From assembly GCF_002285435.1 (NCBI RefSeq), contig NZ_NSBT01000037.1, positions 682,001-746,000 of the forward strand: a DNA stretch of 64,000 nt, read 5' to 3'. Every line of letters begins with the position of its first letter. Positions within the stretch are counted from its first letter, which is position 1. The notes below the pieces were generated by a model, which was not told the DNA's origin, searched no databases, and worked only from the letters and a program-made list of their open reading frames with translations. The DNA comes from Actibacterium ureilyticum. GTDB lineage: Bacteria > Pseudomonadota > Alphaproteobacteria > Rhodobacterales > Rhodobacteraceae. This document shows positions 17,775 through 27,331 of this stretch, one piece after another. The translations under genes and the position numbers were made by a program.

Positions 17775-18056
17775 ATGCCGAATTTCTTTTTCATTCTGGA
17801 CTATTACACGGCGCGTTCGCGTGCCGCGCTCAGCGGTGCGCTGGAAGAAGAGCTGAAGAATTTCAGTGGCAGCGAACTGGGCCGTGTCGCCGCGAATTTC
17901 CTGACCGAGGAAGAGCGTACGGCCCTGCCCCGGCTGGGCTTTTTTGACAGGGCGTCGCGGCTGCGCAAGGGCGAACAGCGCTTTCACCGCTGGGAAGAGG
18001 CGAACCCCGATATCGTCGATCTGCTGGAACGCCGCGCGCGGTCGAAGCTGGCCTGA
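17775..18056 (+). CDS. small hypothetical protein
   Basis: 93 residues, charged and probably helical and cytoplasmic: MPNFFFILDYYTARSRAALS, then FLTEEERTALPRLGFFDRAS and a basic C-terminus ERRARSKLA. A strong site GAAAGGAAACGGAGG precedes the ATG. Codon use is like its neighbours. I do not recognise a family. It converges with the next gene 6 bases away. Confidence 0.6.
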   Translation: MPNFFFILDYYTARSRAALSGALEEELKNFSGSELGRVAANFLTEEERTALPRLGFFDRASRLRKGEQRFHRWEEANPDIVDLLERRARSKLA

Positions 18057-18062
18057 TCCGGC

Positions 18063-18365
18063 TTACGCGGGGGGATCGCCCGGCAGGGTTTCCCACCCCT
18101 CGCCCATGGCGACGATGCAGGAATTGCCGTCGGCATAGTTCATCACCAGCGTCCAGCGCCCCGAACGGTCGGATTGCCAGACCTCCATCACGCTTTCGGG
18201 GCTGCGCACGCCCATCCCGGCCATCCGTTCACCGAACTGGTGCGACAGCTTGTGCACCATCTCGGCCCGCGGGGCGCACACGACATCGGCAATCGGTGAC
18301 TGCGCCAGAAGTGCGGGCGCGGTGGCCAGGGTGATCAGCGTGGAAACGATGCAGGTTCTGAACAT
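18063..18365 (-). CDS. small exported hypothetical protein
   Basis: 100 residues with a signal peptide (MFRTCIVSTLITLATAPALLAQ) and a mature part with two cysteines (VVCAPR, NSCIVAMGEGWETL). The Cys-to-GxGWE ending is seen in small periplasmic proteins of Rhodobacterales, function unknown. It stands alone between a convergent small gene and the end of the acyl-CoA synthetase. Confidence 0.65.
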   Translation of the reverse strand: MFRTCIVSTLITLATAPALLAQSPIADVVCAPRAEMVHKLSHQFGERMAGMGVRSPESVMEVWQSDRSGRWTLVMNYADGNSCIVAMGEGWETLPGDPPA

Positions 18366-18433
18366 ACCCGCATCGTAACAGATTCATGACAGCCTGTGGA
18401 TAGAGCCGTTCAACAATTTCGCGTGTCCCGCGT

Positions 18434-20326
18434 TCAGAGCCATTCCCAGGGCCGGGTGAATTCCCCCAGCAGGTGACGCACCGCGTCCTTGTCGACATCG
18501 CCCGTGGCCTCAACCCGCGCCACCAGGCCGCGTTTCTTGTCCTCGACCACCTCGGTCACATGGGCGGCCAGACCGGCGTCCTGCAACGCCTTGTCATAGA
18601 CCCGCGCGATGGCCAGCTTGCGCAGTTCGGGCTTGAACACCTTGCCCACCGCCGTTTTCGGCAGCTCGTCCAGGATCTCGACATATTTGGGATGGGCGGC
18701 GCGTTCATGGACGTGACGCTTGGCATAATCCATCAGCTCTGCCTCGGTCACGGTCGCGCCGTCGACCAGTTCGACATAGACGCATGGCAGCTCGCCCGCG
18801 AAACTGTCGGGCTGGCCGATGGCCCCGGCAAAGGCGACCTCGGCATGGCCGGCCAGTGCCTCTTCGATCTCGGCCGGGTCGATATTGTGCCCGCCACGGA
18901 TGATCAGATCCTTGGCCCGCCCGGTGATATACAGGTACCCCTCGGCGTCCTTGCGGCCCAGATCGCCGGTGCGCAGGTATTTGCCTTCGGCGAAAAGACC
19001 CAGGTTCTTGGCATCCTCGGTATAGGTGGAACCTTCGAACACGCCGGGGTTCGACACACAGATTTCGCCCACCTCGTCCACGCCGCATTCCCGGTCGATA
19101 TCGCCATCGGCGTTGCAATGCAGGATCCGCACATCGGTGTAGGGAAGCGGGATCCCGACAGAGCCGATCTTCTTTTCCCCGTCGATCGGGTTGCAGGACA
19201 CAAGGCAGGTGCATTCGGTCAGGCCATAGCCTTCGACGATGGTGACACCGGTGGCGGCCTCGAACCGGTTGTACAGCTCGACCGGCAAGGGGGCCGAGCC
19301 GGAGAACGCGGTTTTCAGGGTCGACACATCGGCATCGACCGGGCGCTGCATCAGCGCGGCAATCGCCGTGGGCACCGTGATCACAAAGGTGATCTGCCAC
19401 CGCTCGATCAGCTTCCAGAAATTGTCGAACACCCCGTCCCCGCGATAGCCCGCAGGCGTCGGAAAGACCACATGCGCGCCCGATGCGATCATCGCCATCA
19501 GGATCACGTGACAGGCAAAGACATGGAACAGCGGCAGCGGGCAGATGATGTTGTGATCGGGATCGAACAGCAGCGTATCCCCGATCCACCCGTTATAGAG
19601 CATGCCGGAAAACTTGTGCTGCGCCACCTTGGGCATGCCGGTGGTGCCCCCGGTGTGGAAATAGGCCGCAACGCGGTCCTGGCCTGTTTCCTCGAAGGTC
19701 AGCGCATCGGCCGGGTATTTCGCCAGCTCGGCGTTGAAATTCAGCACATCGGCGTGGTGCACCGTCATCCCCCGGGGCCGGACCAGCGGCACGATCCAGC
19801 TTTTGGGCGGGGTCAGATAGTGTTTCAGGTCGACCTCCAGCACCGTTGTCACATGCGGGGCATGGTTCACGGCCTCGGCCACCTTCTGGGCGACATCGGT
19901 CTTGGGAAAGGATTTCAGCGTCACGACCACCTTGGCGTTGGTCTCGCGCAGGATGGCGGCGATCTGCTCGGGTTCCAGCAGCGGGTTGATCGGGTTCACG
20001 ATCCCCGCCGTCATGCCCCCCACCAGCGTCACGGCGGTTTCCAGGCAGTTGGGCAGGATATAGGCGATCACGTCGGTTTCGCCCACGCCCAGCTTGCGGA
20101 ACATGTTGGCCGCCTGGGTGACCTGGCGGTGGAATTGCGACCAGTTCAGGGTTTCGGCCTTGTCATCGGGGCCCGAGGTGATCTGGAACGAAATCGCGTT
20201 TCGCCCGCCATGGGTGTCGCGGGTGCGCGTCAGCGACTGATAGATCGTCGCCGGCAGGCCACGTTCCCCCCACGGCATTTCGTTTTCGATGGAATCTCGA
20301 TCCTCGACACAGGCGAATTTGCCCAT
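18434..20326 (-). CDS. acyl-CoA synthetase (AMP-forming)
   Basis: 630-residue ANL-superfamily enzyme that activates a carboxylic acid with ATP and CoA. P-loop motif HTGGTTGMPKVAQHK at about 216-230, EGYGLTECT near 370, TGDLGRKDAEGYLYITGR near 475, and the C-terminal lysine loop LPKTAVGKVFKPELRKL around 565-580. It resembles fatty-acyl or feruloyl-CoA ligases, but the substrate cannot be read. The ATG at 20326 follows GGGGAGGAG. It appears monocistronic. Confidence 0.9.
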   Translation of the reverse strand: MGKFACVEDRDSIENEMPWGERGLPATIYQSLTRTRDTHGGRNAISFQITSGPDDKAETLNWSQFHRQVTQAANMFRKLGVGETDVIAYILPNCLETAVTLVGGMTAGIVNPINPLLEPEQIAAILRETNAKVVVTLKSFPKTDVAQKVAEAVNHAPHVTTVLEVDLKHYLTPPKSWIVPLVRPRGMTVHHADVLNFNAELAKYPADALTFEETGQDRVAAYFHTGGTTGMPKVAQHKFSGMLYNGWIGDTLLFDPDHNIICPLPLFHVFACHVILMAMIASGAHVVFPTPAGYRGDGVFDNFWKLIERWQITFVITVPTAIAALMQRPVDADVSTLKTAFSGSAPLPVELYNRFEAATGVTIVEGYGLTECTCLVSCNPIDGEKKIGSVGIPLPYTDVRILHCNADGDIDRECGVDEVGEICVSNPGVFEGSTYTEDAKNLGLFAEGKYLRTGDLGRKDAEGYLYITGRAKDLIIRGGHNIDPAEIEEALAGHAEVAFAGAIGQPDSFAGELPCVYVELVDGATVTEAELMDYAKRHVHERAAHPKYVEILDELPKTAVGKVFKPELRKLAIARVYDKALQDAGLAAHVTEVVEDKKRGLVARVEATGDVDKDAVRHLLGEFTRPWEWL

Positions 20327-20435
20327 GATCTCTCCTCCCCTTGCCAGTTACGGCTTTGTATTCGTTCGACAATGAAAAGAAAAACACCGCCCTGCAAGGG
20401 GCAGCCATACCCGCAAACGCAACGTAAAAACGCAA

Positions 20436-20458
20436 CAGGGGCGCGAAATGCGCCCCTG
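20436..20458 (-). terminator. terminator of the BON-LysM gene
   Basis: On the minus strand CAGGGGCGC / GCGCCCCTG with loop ATTTC, followed shortly by a T-run (GTTTTTACG), just past the stop of the gene at 20480. Confidence 0.7.
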
Positions 20459-20479
20459 CCCCAAGGTCATTTCCGGACC

Positions 20480-20908
20480 TCAATCCTGCGGAATGCGCAG
20501 CACCTGACCGGGATAGATCTTGTCGGGATCCGACAGCATCGGGCGGTTGGCCTCGAAAATCTCTTTGTAGCGCGCGCCGTTGCCCAGCGCCTTTTCCGAG
20601 ATGGCCCAGAGCGTGTCGCCCTTTTCCACGGTGTGGAACACCGGGTCGCCGCCGCTCACCTCGTCCTCGACCGCGGCGACGCCTTCGACGTTGCCCACCG
20701 CCAGGATGACCTTTTCCTTCATCTCCTGGCTGACCGCGTCGCCGGTCACCTTGACCTTGTCGCCCTCGACCGAGATCTCCAGCCCCGACGCATCCAGGCC
20801 CAGATCCGCGACCTCTTTCTGCAGGGTCGCCTCGTCAGGCGCCTCGGCGGCCTCGGCCCGGCCGGTCAGTTTCTTGCCTGCGTTCTTGACGAAATTCCAA
20901 AGACCCAT
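20480..20908 (-). CDS. BON-LysM protein (Kbp/YgaU type)
   Basis: 142 residues: a BON domain (about 25-88, LEISVEGDKVKVTGDAVS) followed by a LysM domain (about 93-142, HTVEKGDTLWAISEKALGNG and YPGQVLRIPQD). This is the arrangement of the E. coli potassium-binding protein Kbp (YgaU); there is no signal peptide, consistent with a cytoplasmic protein. I start at 20908 (MGLWNFV) because AGAAGG lies nine bases upstream. The ATG at 20917 would have no spacing to that site. Confidence 0.88.
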   Translation of the reverse strand: MGLWNFVKNAGKKLTGRAEAAEAPDEATLQKEVADLGLDASGLEISVEGDKVKVTGDAVSQEMKEKVILAVGNVEGVAAVEDEVSGGDPVFHTVEKGDTLWAISEKALGNGARYKEIFEANRPMLSDPDKIYPGQVLRIPQD

Positions 20909-21002
20909 AGCGGCCATCCTTCTGTTGCATTCGTGGGTGCAACCTTAACGTGGCCGCGCGCAACCGCTATGGGAAATTTTTGTGACCGATCCCCGTTGGC
21001 GG

Positions 21003-22796
21003 TTATTCAGCAGCGATCCCGTCGGTGAATTGCAGCCGCGCCAGCCGGGCGTAAAGCCCGTCCTGCGCCACCAGATCGTCATGCGTCCCCTCGGCCACGA
21101 TGCGGCCCTCGTCGAAGACCACGATCCGGTCGGCCTTTTTCACGGTGGCCAGACGGTGCGCGACGATGATGGTGGTGCGGTCGGCGGCCATGGCATCCAC
21201 GGCCTGCTGCACCGCGCGTTCGCTTTCGGCGTCCAGCGCGCTTGTCGCCTCGTCCAGAAGCAGCACCGGCGCGTCCCGCAGGATGGCGCGGGCAATCGCG
21301 ATGCGCTGTTTCTGACCGCCCGACAGCATCACCCCCCGTTCGCCGACATAGGAGTCATAGCCATCGGGCAGCTTCATCAGGAAATCATGCGCGGCGGCGG
21401 CGCGGGCGGCGGCCTCGACCTCGGCATCGGTGGCGTCCAGCCGGCCGAAGCGGATGTTTTCGCGCGCGGTATCGGCAAAGATCACCGGATCCTGCGGCAC
21501 CAGCGACATGTATTGGCGGAAATCGCTGCGGCGCATGGCGTTCAACGGCAGACCGTCCAGCGTGACCCGCCCCTGCACGGGATCATAGAACCGCAGCAAA
21601 AGCTGGATGACGGTCGATTTGCCCGCCCCCGACGGCCCGACCAGCGCCACGGTTTCACCCGGCTGCACGGTCAGCGTCACATCGTCCAGCGCGGCCTGAC
21701 CGGGGCGCGTGGGGTAGTGGAAACGCACCCCTTCGAACCGCAGAGCGCCCTGGACCGGCGACGGCACAGGCAGCGGGTCCTCGGGGTCATGCACGCTGTC
21801 CGCGGCGCCCAGCAGCTCGACCAGGCGTTCGGTGGCCCCTGCGGCACGCTGCAGTTCGCCCCAGATTTCCGACAGCGCCCCCACGGCGCCCGCAACCATC
21901 ACCGAATAGATCACGAACTGCACCAGCTCGCCCACGCTCATGCCGCCTGCGCGCACGTCGCGCGCGCCCACCCACAAGATGCCGACGACGCCCGAGAACA
22001 CCAGGAAGATCACGATCACCGTCATGATCGCCCGCGTGGTGATCCGCTTGCGCGCCACATCAAAGGATTTCTCGGTCACCTCGGCGAAGCTGGCAGCGCT
22101 TTGCGCCTCGTGCGTGAAGGCCTGCACGGTCTGGACCGACAACAGCGCCTCGGACGCGTTCCCGGACGACGCCGCGATCCAGTCCTGGTTCTCGCGGCTC
22201 AGACCCCGCAGACGCCGCCCCAGCACGATGATCGGGACCACCACCGCCGGCACCAGCAGCACCACCAGACCCGAAAGCTTGCCCGATGTCAGCAGCATCA
22301 GGACGAAACCGCCAAGGAAAATCAACAGGTTGCGCAGCGCAATTGAGACAGAGGATCCAATCACCGACAGGATCAGCGTGGTGTCGGTGGTGATCCGGCT
22401 CAGCACCTCGCCGGTCATGATCTTTTCGTAGAACGCGGGGCTCATCCCGATCATGCGGTCGAACACCGCCTTGCGGATGTCGGCCACCACACGCTCGCCC
22501 AATCGCGTCACCAGGTAATAGCGCAGCCCGGTGCCGATCGCCAAAAGCCCGGCAATGATCAGCGCGGCGGTGAAATAGCTGTCCAGCAGGGTCGCGGCCT
22601 CGGTCTCGAACCCGTCGACGACGCGGCGCACCGCAATCGGCAGCACCAGCGACACCGTGGCCGTTAGCACCAGCGCGGCCAGCGCCGCCAGCACCATCAG
22701 CTTATAGGGGGCCAGGAAGGGCAACAGCCCACGCAGCGCACCGATGCGCTTCGATTTCTCGCGTTCCTGATCGGGCTGTGTCTTGCCGCGCGCCAT
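21003..22796 (-). CDS. ABC exporter half-transporter (ABCB/MsbA-like)
   Basis: 597 residues starting MARGKTQPDQ. An N-terminal six-helix exporter domain (about 35-330) is fused to an ATPase: Walker A GPSGAGKST, signature LSGGQKQRIAIARAI, Walker B VLLLDEATSALD, H-loop VAHRLAT. It would act as a homodimer exporting a lipid, drug or peptide; the substrate is not evident. Start chosen at 22796 since the upstream 19 residues are basic and not conserved-looking. Monocistronic, transcribed away from the tRNA gene. Confidence 0.88.
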   Translation of the reverse strand: MARGKTQPDQEREKSKRIGALRGLLPFLAPYKLMVLAALAALVLTATVSLVLPIAVRRVVDGFETEAATLLDSYFTAALIIAGLLAIGTGLRYYLVTRLGERVVADIRKAVFDRMIGMSPAFYEKIMTGEVLSRITTDTTLILSVIGSSVSIALRNLLIFLGGFVLMLLTSGKLSGLVVLLVPAVVVPIIVLGRRLRGLSRENQDWIAASSGNASEALLSVQTVQAFTHEAQSAASFAEVTEKSFDVARKRITTRAIMTVIVIFLVFSGVVGILWVGARDVRAGGMSVGELVQFVIYSVMVAGAVGALSEIWGELQRAAGATERLVELLGAADSVHDPEDPLPVPSPVQGALRFEGVRFHYPTRPGQAALDDVTLTVQPGETVALVGPSGAGKSTVIQLLLRFYDPVQGRVTLDGLPLNAMRRSDFRQYMSLVPQDPVIFADTARENIRFGRLDATDAEVEAAARAAAAHDFLMKLPDGYDSYVGERGVMLSGGQKQRIAIARAILRDAPVLLLDEATSALDAESERAVQQAVDAMAADRTTIIVAHRLATVKKADRIVVFDEGRIVAEGTHDDLVAQDGLYARLARLQFTDGIAAE

Positions 22797-22962
22797 CTGG
22801 TCCCTTCCCCCGGAAATTCGCCGCGTTTTACGCCGCAGAGCGCTTGGGAACAAGTCCGCAGGGGTCGCACCCGCGTTTTCGCGGTCAAAGCTGGGAAAAC
22901 AGGCGCCTTGCGCCCCCGGCCCGGCGGGAAACCGGACCCGTTCGGATCAACGCGGCAGGGGT

Positions 22963-23037
<75 letters not shown>

Positions 23038-23097
23038 TCAGCAGGATATGACCTATGCCATGCCGCCAGCAGCGTCAAGCGCCAAGGCCACCCGCCC

Positions 23098-23433
23098 CTA
23101 GTGCGAGATCATCCAGGGCCGCGCGCTGGGAAAGCTTTTCGATCCGTCGGGCCGGTGCAGGGTGCGGCTGGGTCGCTGTTTCGACCCGCCCGAACAGCAC
23201 GAACAGCCCGGCCCGTGCTTGCGGGTCGATTTGGGTTCATGGCTGGCACGTTCGTTTGTGGCGAATGCGGTGCGGCGTGTGCCGTCCATATTGGCCAGCA
23301 GCGGCGCGCGAAGCAGCGCCCGTTTCGCCGGCGCCGCGCAGGTCGGACAGGCGCAGGGCTTGTCGAAATCCGCCATCGTGGCGAATTCGGTGAACGGGCC
23401 GCAATCGTCGCACAGGTAATCGTAATAGGGCAT
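23098..23433 (-). CDS. fmdB: FmdB-family zinc ribbon protein
   Basis: 111 residues starting MPYYDYLCDDCGPF, with the FmdB zinc ribbon: CDDC and CACPTCA within the first 35 residues. The Cys-rich C-terminal part (GPGCSCCSGGSK) is basic and disordered. FmdB was named from the formamidase operon of Methylophilus, where it was proposed as a regulator. It lies downstream of fmdA in the same direction (47-base gap), as in that organism. The start is chosen because the family always begins MPxYDYxC. Confidence 0.85.
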   Translation of the reverse strand: MPYYDYLCDDCGPFTEFATMADFDKPCACPTCAAPAKRALLRAPLLANMDGTRRTAFATNERASHEPKSTRKHGPGCSCCSGGSKQRPSRTLHRPDGSKSFPSARPWMISH

Positions 23434-23480
23434 GGAACCTCCGCTAAGGGTGGCGGGCCGCGCGGGCCCGCCTGTGTCGT

Positions 23481-24710
23481 TTACAGATCGGGCGCCAGAG
23501 GCACGTCGATGGACCCGTCCAGCATCTTGGTCGGACCGTCCGCACCGGGCATGATGTCGAACTCGAAAATCTCGTTCGGCAGCCACAGCGTGGCACAGGC
23601 GTTCGGGATATCGACCACGCCCGAGATATGCCCCTGCACCGGGGCGGTCCCCAGGATCGCGTAGGCCTGCGCGCCGGTATAGCCGAACTTCTTGAGATAC
23701 TCGATCGCGTTCAAGCACGCCTGGCGATAGGCGATATGCACATCCAGGTAATGCTGGGTGCCCTCTTCATCGACGGAAATCCCCTCGAAGATCAGGTAAT
23801 CGTCGTATTTCGGCGTGATGGGCGAGGGTTTGAAGATCGGGTTCTTGATCCCGTATTTCTCCATCCCGCCCTTGATCAGCTCGACCTGGATGTGCAGCCA
23901 GCCGGCCATTTCGATCGCGCCGCAGAAGGTGATCTCGCCATCGCCCTGGCTGAAATGCAGATCGCCCATCGAAAGCCCTGCGCCATCGACATAGACAGGG
24001 AAGTAACAGGTCGAGCCGCGGCTCAGATCCTTGATGTCACAGTTCCCGCCATGTTCGCGCGGCGGCACGGTGCGGGCGCCCTCCATCGCGGCCTTGTCAC
24101 GTGCGTCGCCCGTCATCTGGCCCATATGCGCGCTTTGGGTGGTGGGCAGCGCGGCAAGCTGCGGCACGCGGTCGGGCTCGGTATCAAAGAGCGCCTTTTC
24201 CCGGGTGTTCCACATATCCAGCATCTTGCGATCCGGCAGGCAGCCGATCAGGCCCGGATGGATGAGCCCTGCGTATTTCACCCCCGGCACGTGGCGGGAC
24301 GAGGTGAACATGCCATGAAAATCCCAGATGGATTTCTGCGCTTCGGGGAAGTGTTCGGTCAGGAAGCCGCCGCCGTTCTGCTTGGAAAAGAAGCCGTTGA
24401 AGCCCCAGTTCATCTCCTCCTTGGCGCCGATGTCCAGGATGTGCACCTTCAGCAAGTCACCCGGCTCGGCGCCTTTGACGCCGATGGGACCGGACAGATA
24501 GTGCACCTGTTCCAGCTCCACGTCGCGCACATCGGCCGCGTCGTCGTCATTCTTGATCTGGCCACCGGTCCAGTCATAGGTCTCGATCTTGAAATCGTCG
24601 CCCGGCTCGACCCAGACCGCGATGGGAATATCCGGATGCCAGCGGTTGTGCACCTTGTCATTGGTGTGCGGACTTTCGGAAAGATCCACCGAAATGAGCG
24701 TGTCAGCCAT
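23481..24710 (-). CDS. fmdA: formamidase
   Basis: 409-residue acetamidase/formamidase family enzyme hydrolysing formamide to formate and ammonia in the cytoplasm. Length and motifs fit FmdA: NRWHPDIPIAVWVEPGD, EHGGNCDIKDLSRGST, VYVDGAGLSMGDLHFSQGDGE, and FCGAIEMAGW, carrying the metal-binding His/Asp/Glu residues of the family. It is sixth in an operon after five transporter genes, 23 bases behind urtE. The pairing suggests that the transporter imports formamide, or that formamide and urea share it. Confidence 0.93.
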   Translation of the reverse strand: MADTLISVDLSESPHTNDKVHNRWHPDIPIAVWVEPGDDFKIETYDWTGGQIKNDDDAADVRDVELEQVHYLSGPIGVKGAEPGDLLKVHILDIGAKEEMNWGFNGFFSKQNGGGFLTEHFPEAQKSIWDFHGMFTSSRHVPGVKYAGLIHPGLIGCLPDRKMLDMWNTREKALFDTEPDRVPQLAALPTTQSAHMGQMTGDARDKAAMEGARTVPPREHGGNCDIKDLSRGSTCYFPVYVDGAGLSMGDLHFSQGDGEITFCGAIEMAGWLHIQVELIKGGMEKYGIKNPIFKPSPITPKYDDYLIFEGISVDEEGTQHYLDVHIAYRQACLNAIEYLKKFGYTGAQAYAILGTAPVQGHISGVVDIPNACATLWLPNEIFEFDIMPGADGPTKMLDGSIDVPLAPDL

Positions 24711-24733
24711 GTTCTGTCCTCTCTGGCTTGGGA

Positions 24734-25423
24734 TTAAACGGATAGGAATTTCGAGACCCTGGCCTCGTCGATGCCGTCGCGCGGGCTGTCATGGACGAAA
24801 TTGCCGTTCTCGATCACCACGACGCGGTCGGCGACATCGAGTGCAAAGCTGAGCACCTGTTCCGACACGACAATCGACAGCCCCTTTTCGTCGCGGATGC
24901 GGCGCAGGGTGCGGGCCATTTCGCGGATGATCGACGGCTGGATCCCCTCGGTCGGTTCATCCAGCAGCAGCACCTTGGGCTTCGAGGCCAGCGCGCGGGC
25001 AATCGCCAATTGCTGTTGCTGCCCACCCGACAGGTTGCCGCCGCGCCGGCCCTTCATCTCCAGCAGCACCGGGAAAAGTTCGTAGATGTCGGACGGCACC
25101 GATTTTTCGCCCGTCACGGTCAGGCCGGTTTCGACGTTTTCCTGCACCGTCATCGACGAAAAGATCATCCGCCCCTGCGGAACATAAGCGATGCCATTGG
25201 CCACGCGCTGGTACGGTTTCATCCCCGTCACATCGGCGCCTTCGACCGCGACCGCGCCCGACCGGGCAGGCACGATGCCCATCAGCGTCTTCATCAGGGT
25301 CGTCTTGCCCATGCCGTTGCGGCCCATGATCGCGATAATCTCGCCCGGCGCGACATTCAGGTCGAGCCCGTGCAGAACCTCGCTTTCGCCATAGGCCGCG
25401 CGGAGGTCGGAAATGTTCAACAT
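24734..25423 (-). CDS. urtE: urea/short-chain amide ABC transporter ATPase UrtE
   Basis: 229 residues, LivF-type ATPase: Walker A GRNGMGKTT, LSGGQQQQLAIARAL, Walker B VLLLDEPTEGIQPS, ending KFLSV. The sequence AIMGRNGMGKTTLMKTLMGI is typical of UrtE. Works with UrtD as the second nucleotide-binding subunit. 11-base gap from urtD. The Methylophilus FmdDEF amide transporter belongs to the same family, so the substrate could be amides rather than urea. Confidence 0.9.
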   Translation of the reverse strand: MLNISDLRAAYGESEVLHGLDLNVAPGEIIAIMGRNGMGKTTLMKTLMGIVPARSGAVAVEGADVTGMKPYQRVANGIAYVPQGRMIFSSMTVQENVETGLTVTGEKSVPSDIYELFPVLLEMKGRRGGNLSGGQQQQLAIARALASKPKVLLLDEPTEGIQPSIIREMARTLRRIRDEKGLSIVVSEQVLSFALDVADRVVVIENGNFVHDSPRDGIDEARVSKFLSV

Positions 25424-25434
25424 GGCTCTCTCCT

Positions 25435-26187
25435 TCAGTGGCCCAGATAGACTTCGATGACCTTGGGATCGTTCTGCACCCGGTCCATCGACCCTTCGGA
25501 CAGGACCTTGCCCTGGTGCAGGACGGTGACGCGGGTGGCGATGTCTTCGACAAAGCCCATGTCGTGTTCGATCACGATCACCGACCGGTCGGCGATGATG
25601 CGGTTCAGAAGCTCGGCGGTTTTCTTGCGCTCGGCCACCGACATGCCCGCCACGGGTTCGTCCAGCATCAAAAGCTCGGGGTCCTGGATCAGCAGCATCC
25701 CGATCTCCAACCACTGTTTCTGGCCATGGCTCAGGAACGCGGCCTTTTGCGCCAGGTGATCCTTCAGAAAGATCATCTCGGCGATTTCTTCGATCCGCTC
25801 ACGCACCGCCTGATCACGGCGGAAGAACAACGCGCCAAAAACGCCGTGGCCCTTGGGATAGCTGAGTTCCAGATTGGCGAAGACGCTCAGATCCTCGTAA
25901 ACACTGGGGGTCTGGAACTTGCGCCCCACCCCGGCATGTACGATCTGATCCTCGCGCATTTTCAGCAGGTCGTGCCCCTTGAACGCGACGGCCCCGGCGG
26001 TGGCCTTGGTCCGGCCACAGATCAGGTCCAGCACCGTGGTCTTGCCCGCCCCGTTCGGTCCGATGATCACGCGGCATTCGTTGGGCTCGACATAAAAGCT
26101 CAGGTCATTCACGGCCTTGAACCCGTCGAAGGACACGGTCAGCCCCTCGACCATCAGCACGAAATTCGGGTTGTTGTAATCCAGCAT
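25435..26187 (-). CDS. urtD: urea/short-chain amide ABC transporter ATPase UrtD
   Basis: 250 residues, LivG-type ATPase: GPNGAGKTT, ERIEEIAEMIFLKDHLAQKA, LSHGQKQWLEIGMLL, LMLDEPVAGMS, and VIEHDMGFVEDIA. The signature SHGQKQWLEIGML is distinctive of UrtD. It starts 6 bases after the urtC stop. Part of the operon urtABCDE-fmdAB. Confidence 0.92.
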   Translation of the reverse strand: MLDYNNPNFVLMVEGLTVSFDGFKAVNDLSFYVEPNECRVIIGPNGAGKTTVLDLICGRTKATAGAVAFKGHDLLKMREDQIVHAGVGRKFQTPSVYEDLSVFANLELSYPKGHGVFGALFFRRDQAVRERIEEIAEMIFLKDHLAQKAAFLSHGQKQWLEIGMLLIQDPELLMLDEPVAGMSVAERKKTAELLNRIIADRSVIVIEHDMGFVEDIATRVTVLHQGKVLSEGSMDRVQNDPKVIEVYLGH

Positions 26188-26193
26188 GATCCG

Positions 26194-27318
26194 TCACTCC
26201 GCAGGGGTGTTTTCGGGGGCGGCGGCGTTGCCGGGCCACAGCTTGCGCAGCCGTGGCGCCACCTGTTCGGCCCAGACCCCGGCCAGCCCGTTCGGAAAGG
26301 CCATGACAACAGCGATGAACAGCGCGCCCAGACCCAGCAACCAGAGTTCCGGGAAGCTTTCGGAGAATGTCGTCTTGGCCCAGTTCACCAGAAGCGTGCC
26401 GTAGACCGCGCCCAGGATCGACAGGCGCCCGCCGACGGCGGCGAAGATCACCATCTCGATCGACGGGACGATGCCGACGAAAGACGGCGACATGAACCCA
26501 ACCTGAAGCGTGAACATCGCCCCCCCGATGGCCGCGAAGGCCGCGCCCAGGCAGAAGACGAAGATCTTGAAATTCGCCACGTCATAGCCAGAAAACCGCA
26601 CGCGGTCTTCCTGATCGCGCATGGCGATCAGCAGCCGGCCCAGCTTTGACTTGCGCACGAATTGGGCGGCGAACAGCACCGCGAACAGCAGGACGCCATT
26701 GACGAAATAAAGCGTCGTCTTGGCCTCGTCCGTGCGGATGTCCCAGCCATGCAGGGTGCGCAGGTCGGTGATCCCGTTGACCCCGCCGGTAAACCCCTGT
26801 TGCCCGATGATCAGGATGGTCAGGATCGCGGCAATCGCCTGAGTGATGATCGCGAAATACACGCCCCCCACCCGGCGGCGGAACATCGCAACCCCGATGA
26901 CAAAGGCAAAGACCACCGGCACCGCGACCACGGCGAAGATCGTGAAGGCGAAGCTGTTGAACGGCTCCCACCACCAGGGCAGCGCGGTCAGCTGGTTCCA
27001 GTCCATGAAATCGGGAATGCCCGGCGTCGACTGGATCGCGGTGTTTTCCGGCGACGAGGCTTCCAGCTTCAGGAACATCGCCATGCAATAGCCGCCCAGG
27101 CCAAAGAACACCCCCTGCCCCAGCGACAGGATGCCCCCCACGCCCCAGCACAGCACCAGCCCCACGGCGACGAAGGCATAGGTCAGGTATTTGCCGAACA
27201 GGTTCAGCCGGAACGGTTCCAGCACCAGCGGGAACAGGACGAAGATGATGGCGGCGAGGATGGCAAAGCCCAGCGCCTCGCGCCCGTTCATGTATTTATG
27301 TGTGAAGGGATTGATCAT
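26194..27318 (-). CDS. urtC: urea/short-chain amide ABC transporter permease UrtC
   Basis: 374-residue LivM-type permease with about ten hydrophobic spans; the segment GVGGILSLGQGVFFGLGGYCMAM is the family hallmark. N-terminal MINPFTHKYMNGREALGF. Forms the membrane channel with UrtB. Gap to urtB is 13 bases. The family assignment is clear; substrate as for the operon. Confidence 0.92.
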   Translation of the reverse strand: MINPFTHKYMNGREALGFAILAAIIFVLFPLVLEPFRLNLFGKYLTYAFVAVGLVLCWGVGGILSLGQGVFFGLGGYCMAMFLKLEASSPENTAIQSTPGIPDFMDWNQLTALPWWWEPFNSFAFTIFAVVAVPVVFAFVIGVAMFRRRVGGVYFAIITQAIAAILTILIIGQQGFTGGVNGITDLRTLHGWDIRTDEAKTTLYFVNGVLLFAVLFAAQFVRKSKLGRLLIAMRDQEDRVRFSGYDVANFKIFVFCLGAAFAAIGGAMFTLQVGFMSPSFVGIVPSIEMVIFAAVGGRLSILGAVYGTLLVNWAKTTFSESFPELWLLGLGALFIAVVMAFPNGLAGVWAEQVAPRLRKLWPGNAAAPENTPAE

Positions 27319-27331
27319 CGTCTGCTCCGGC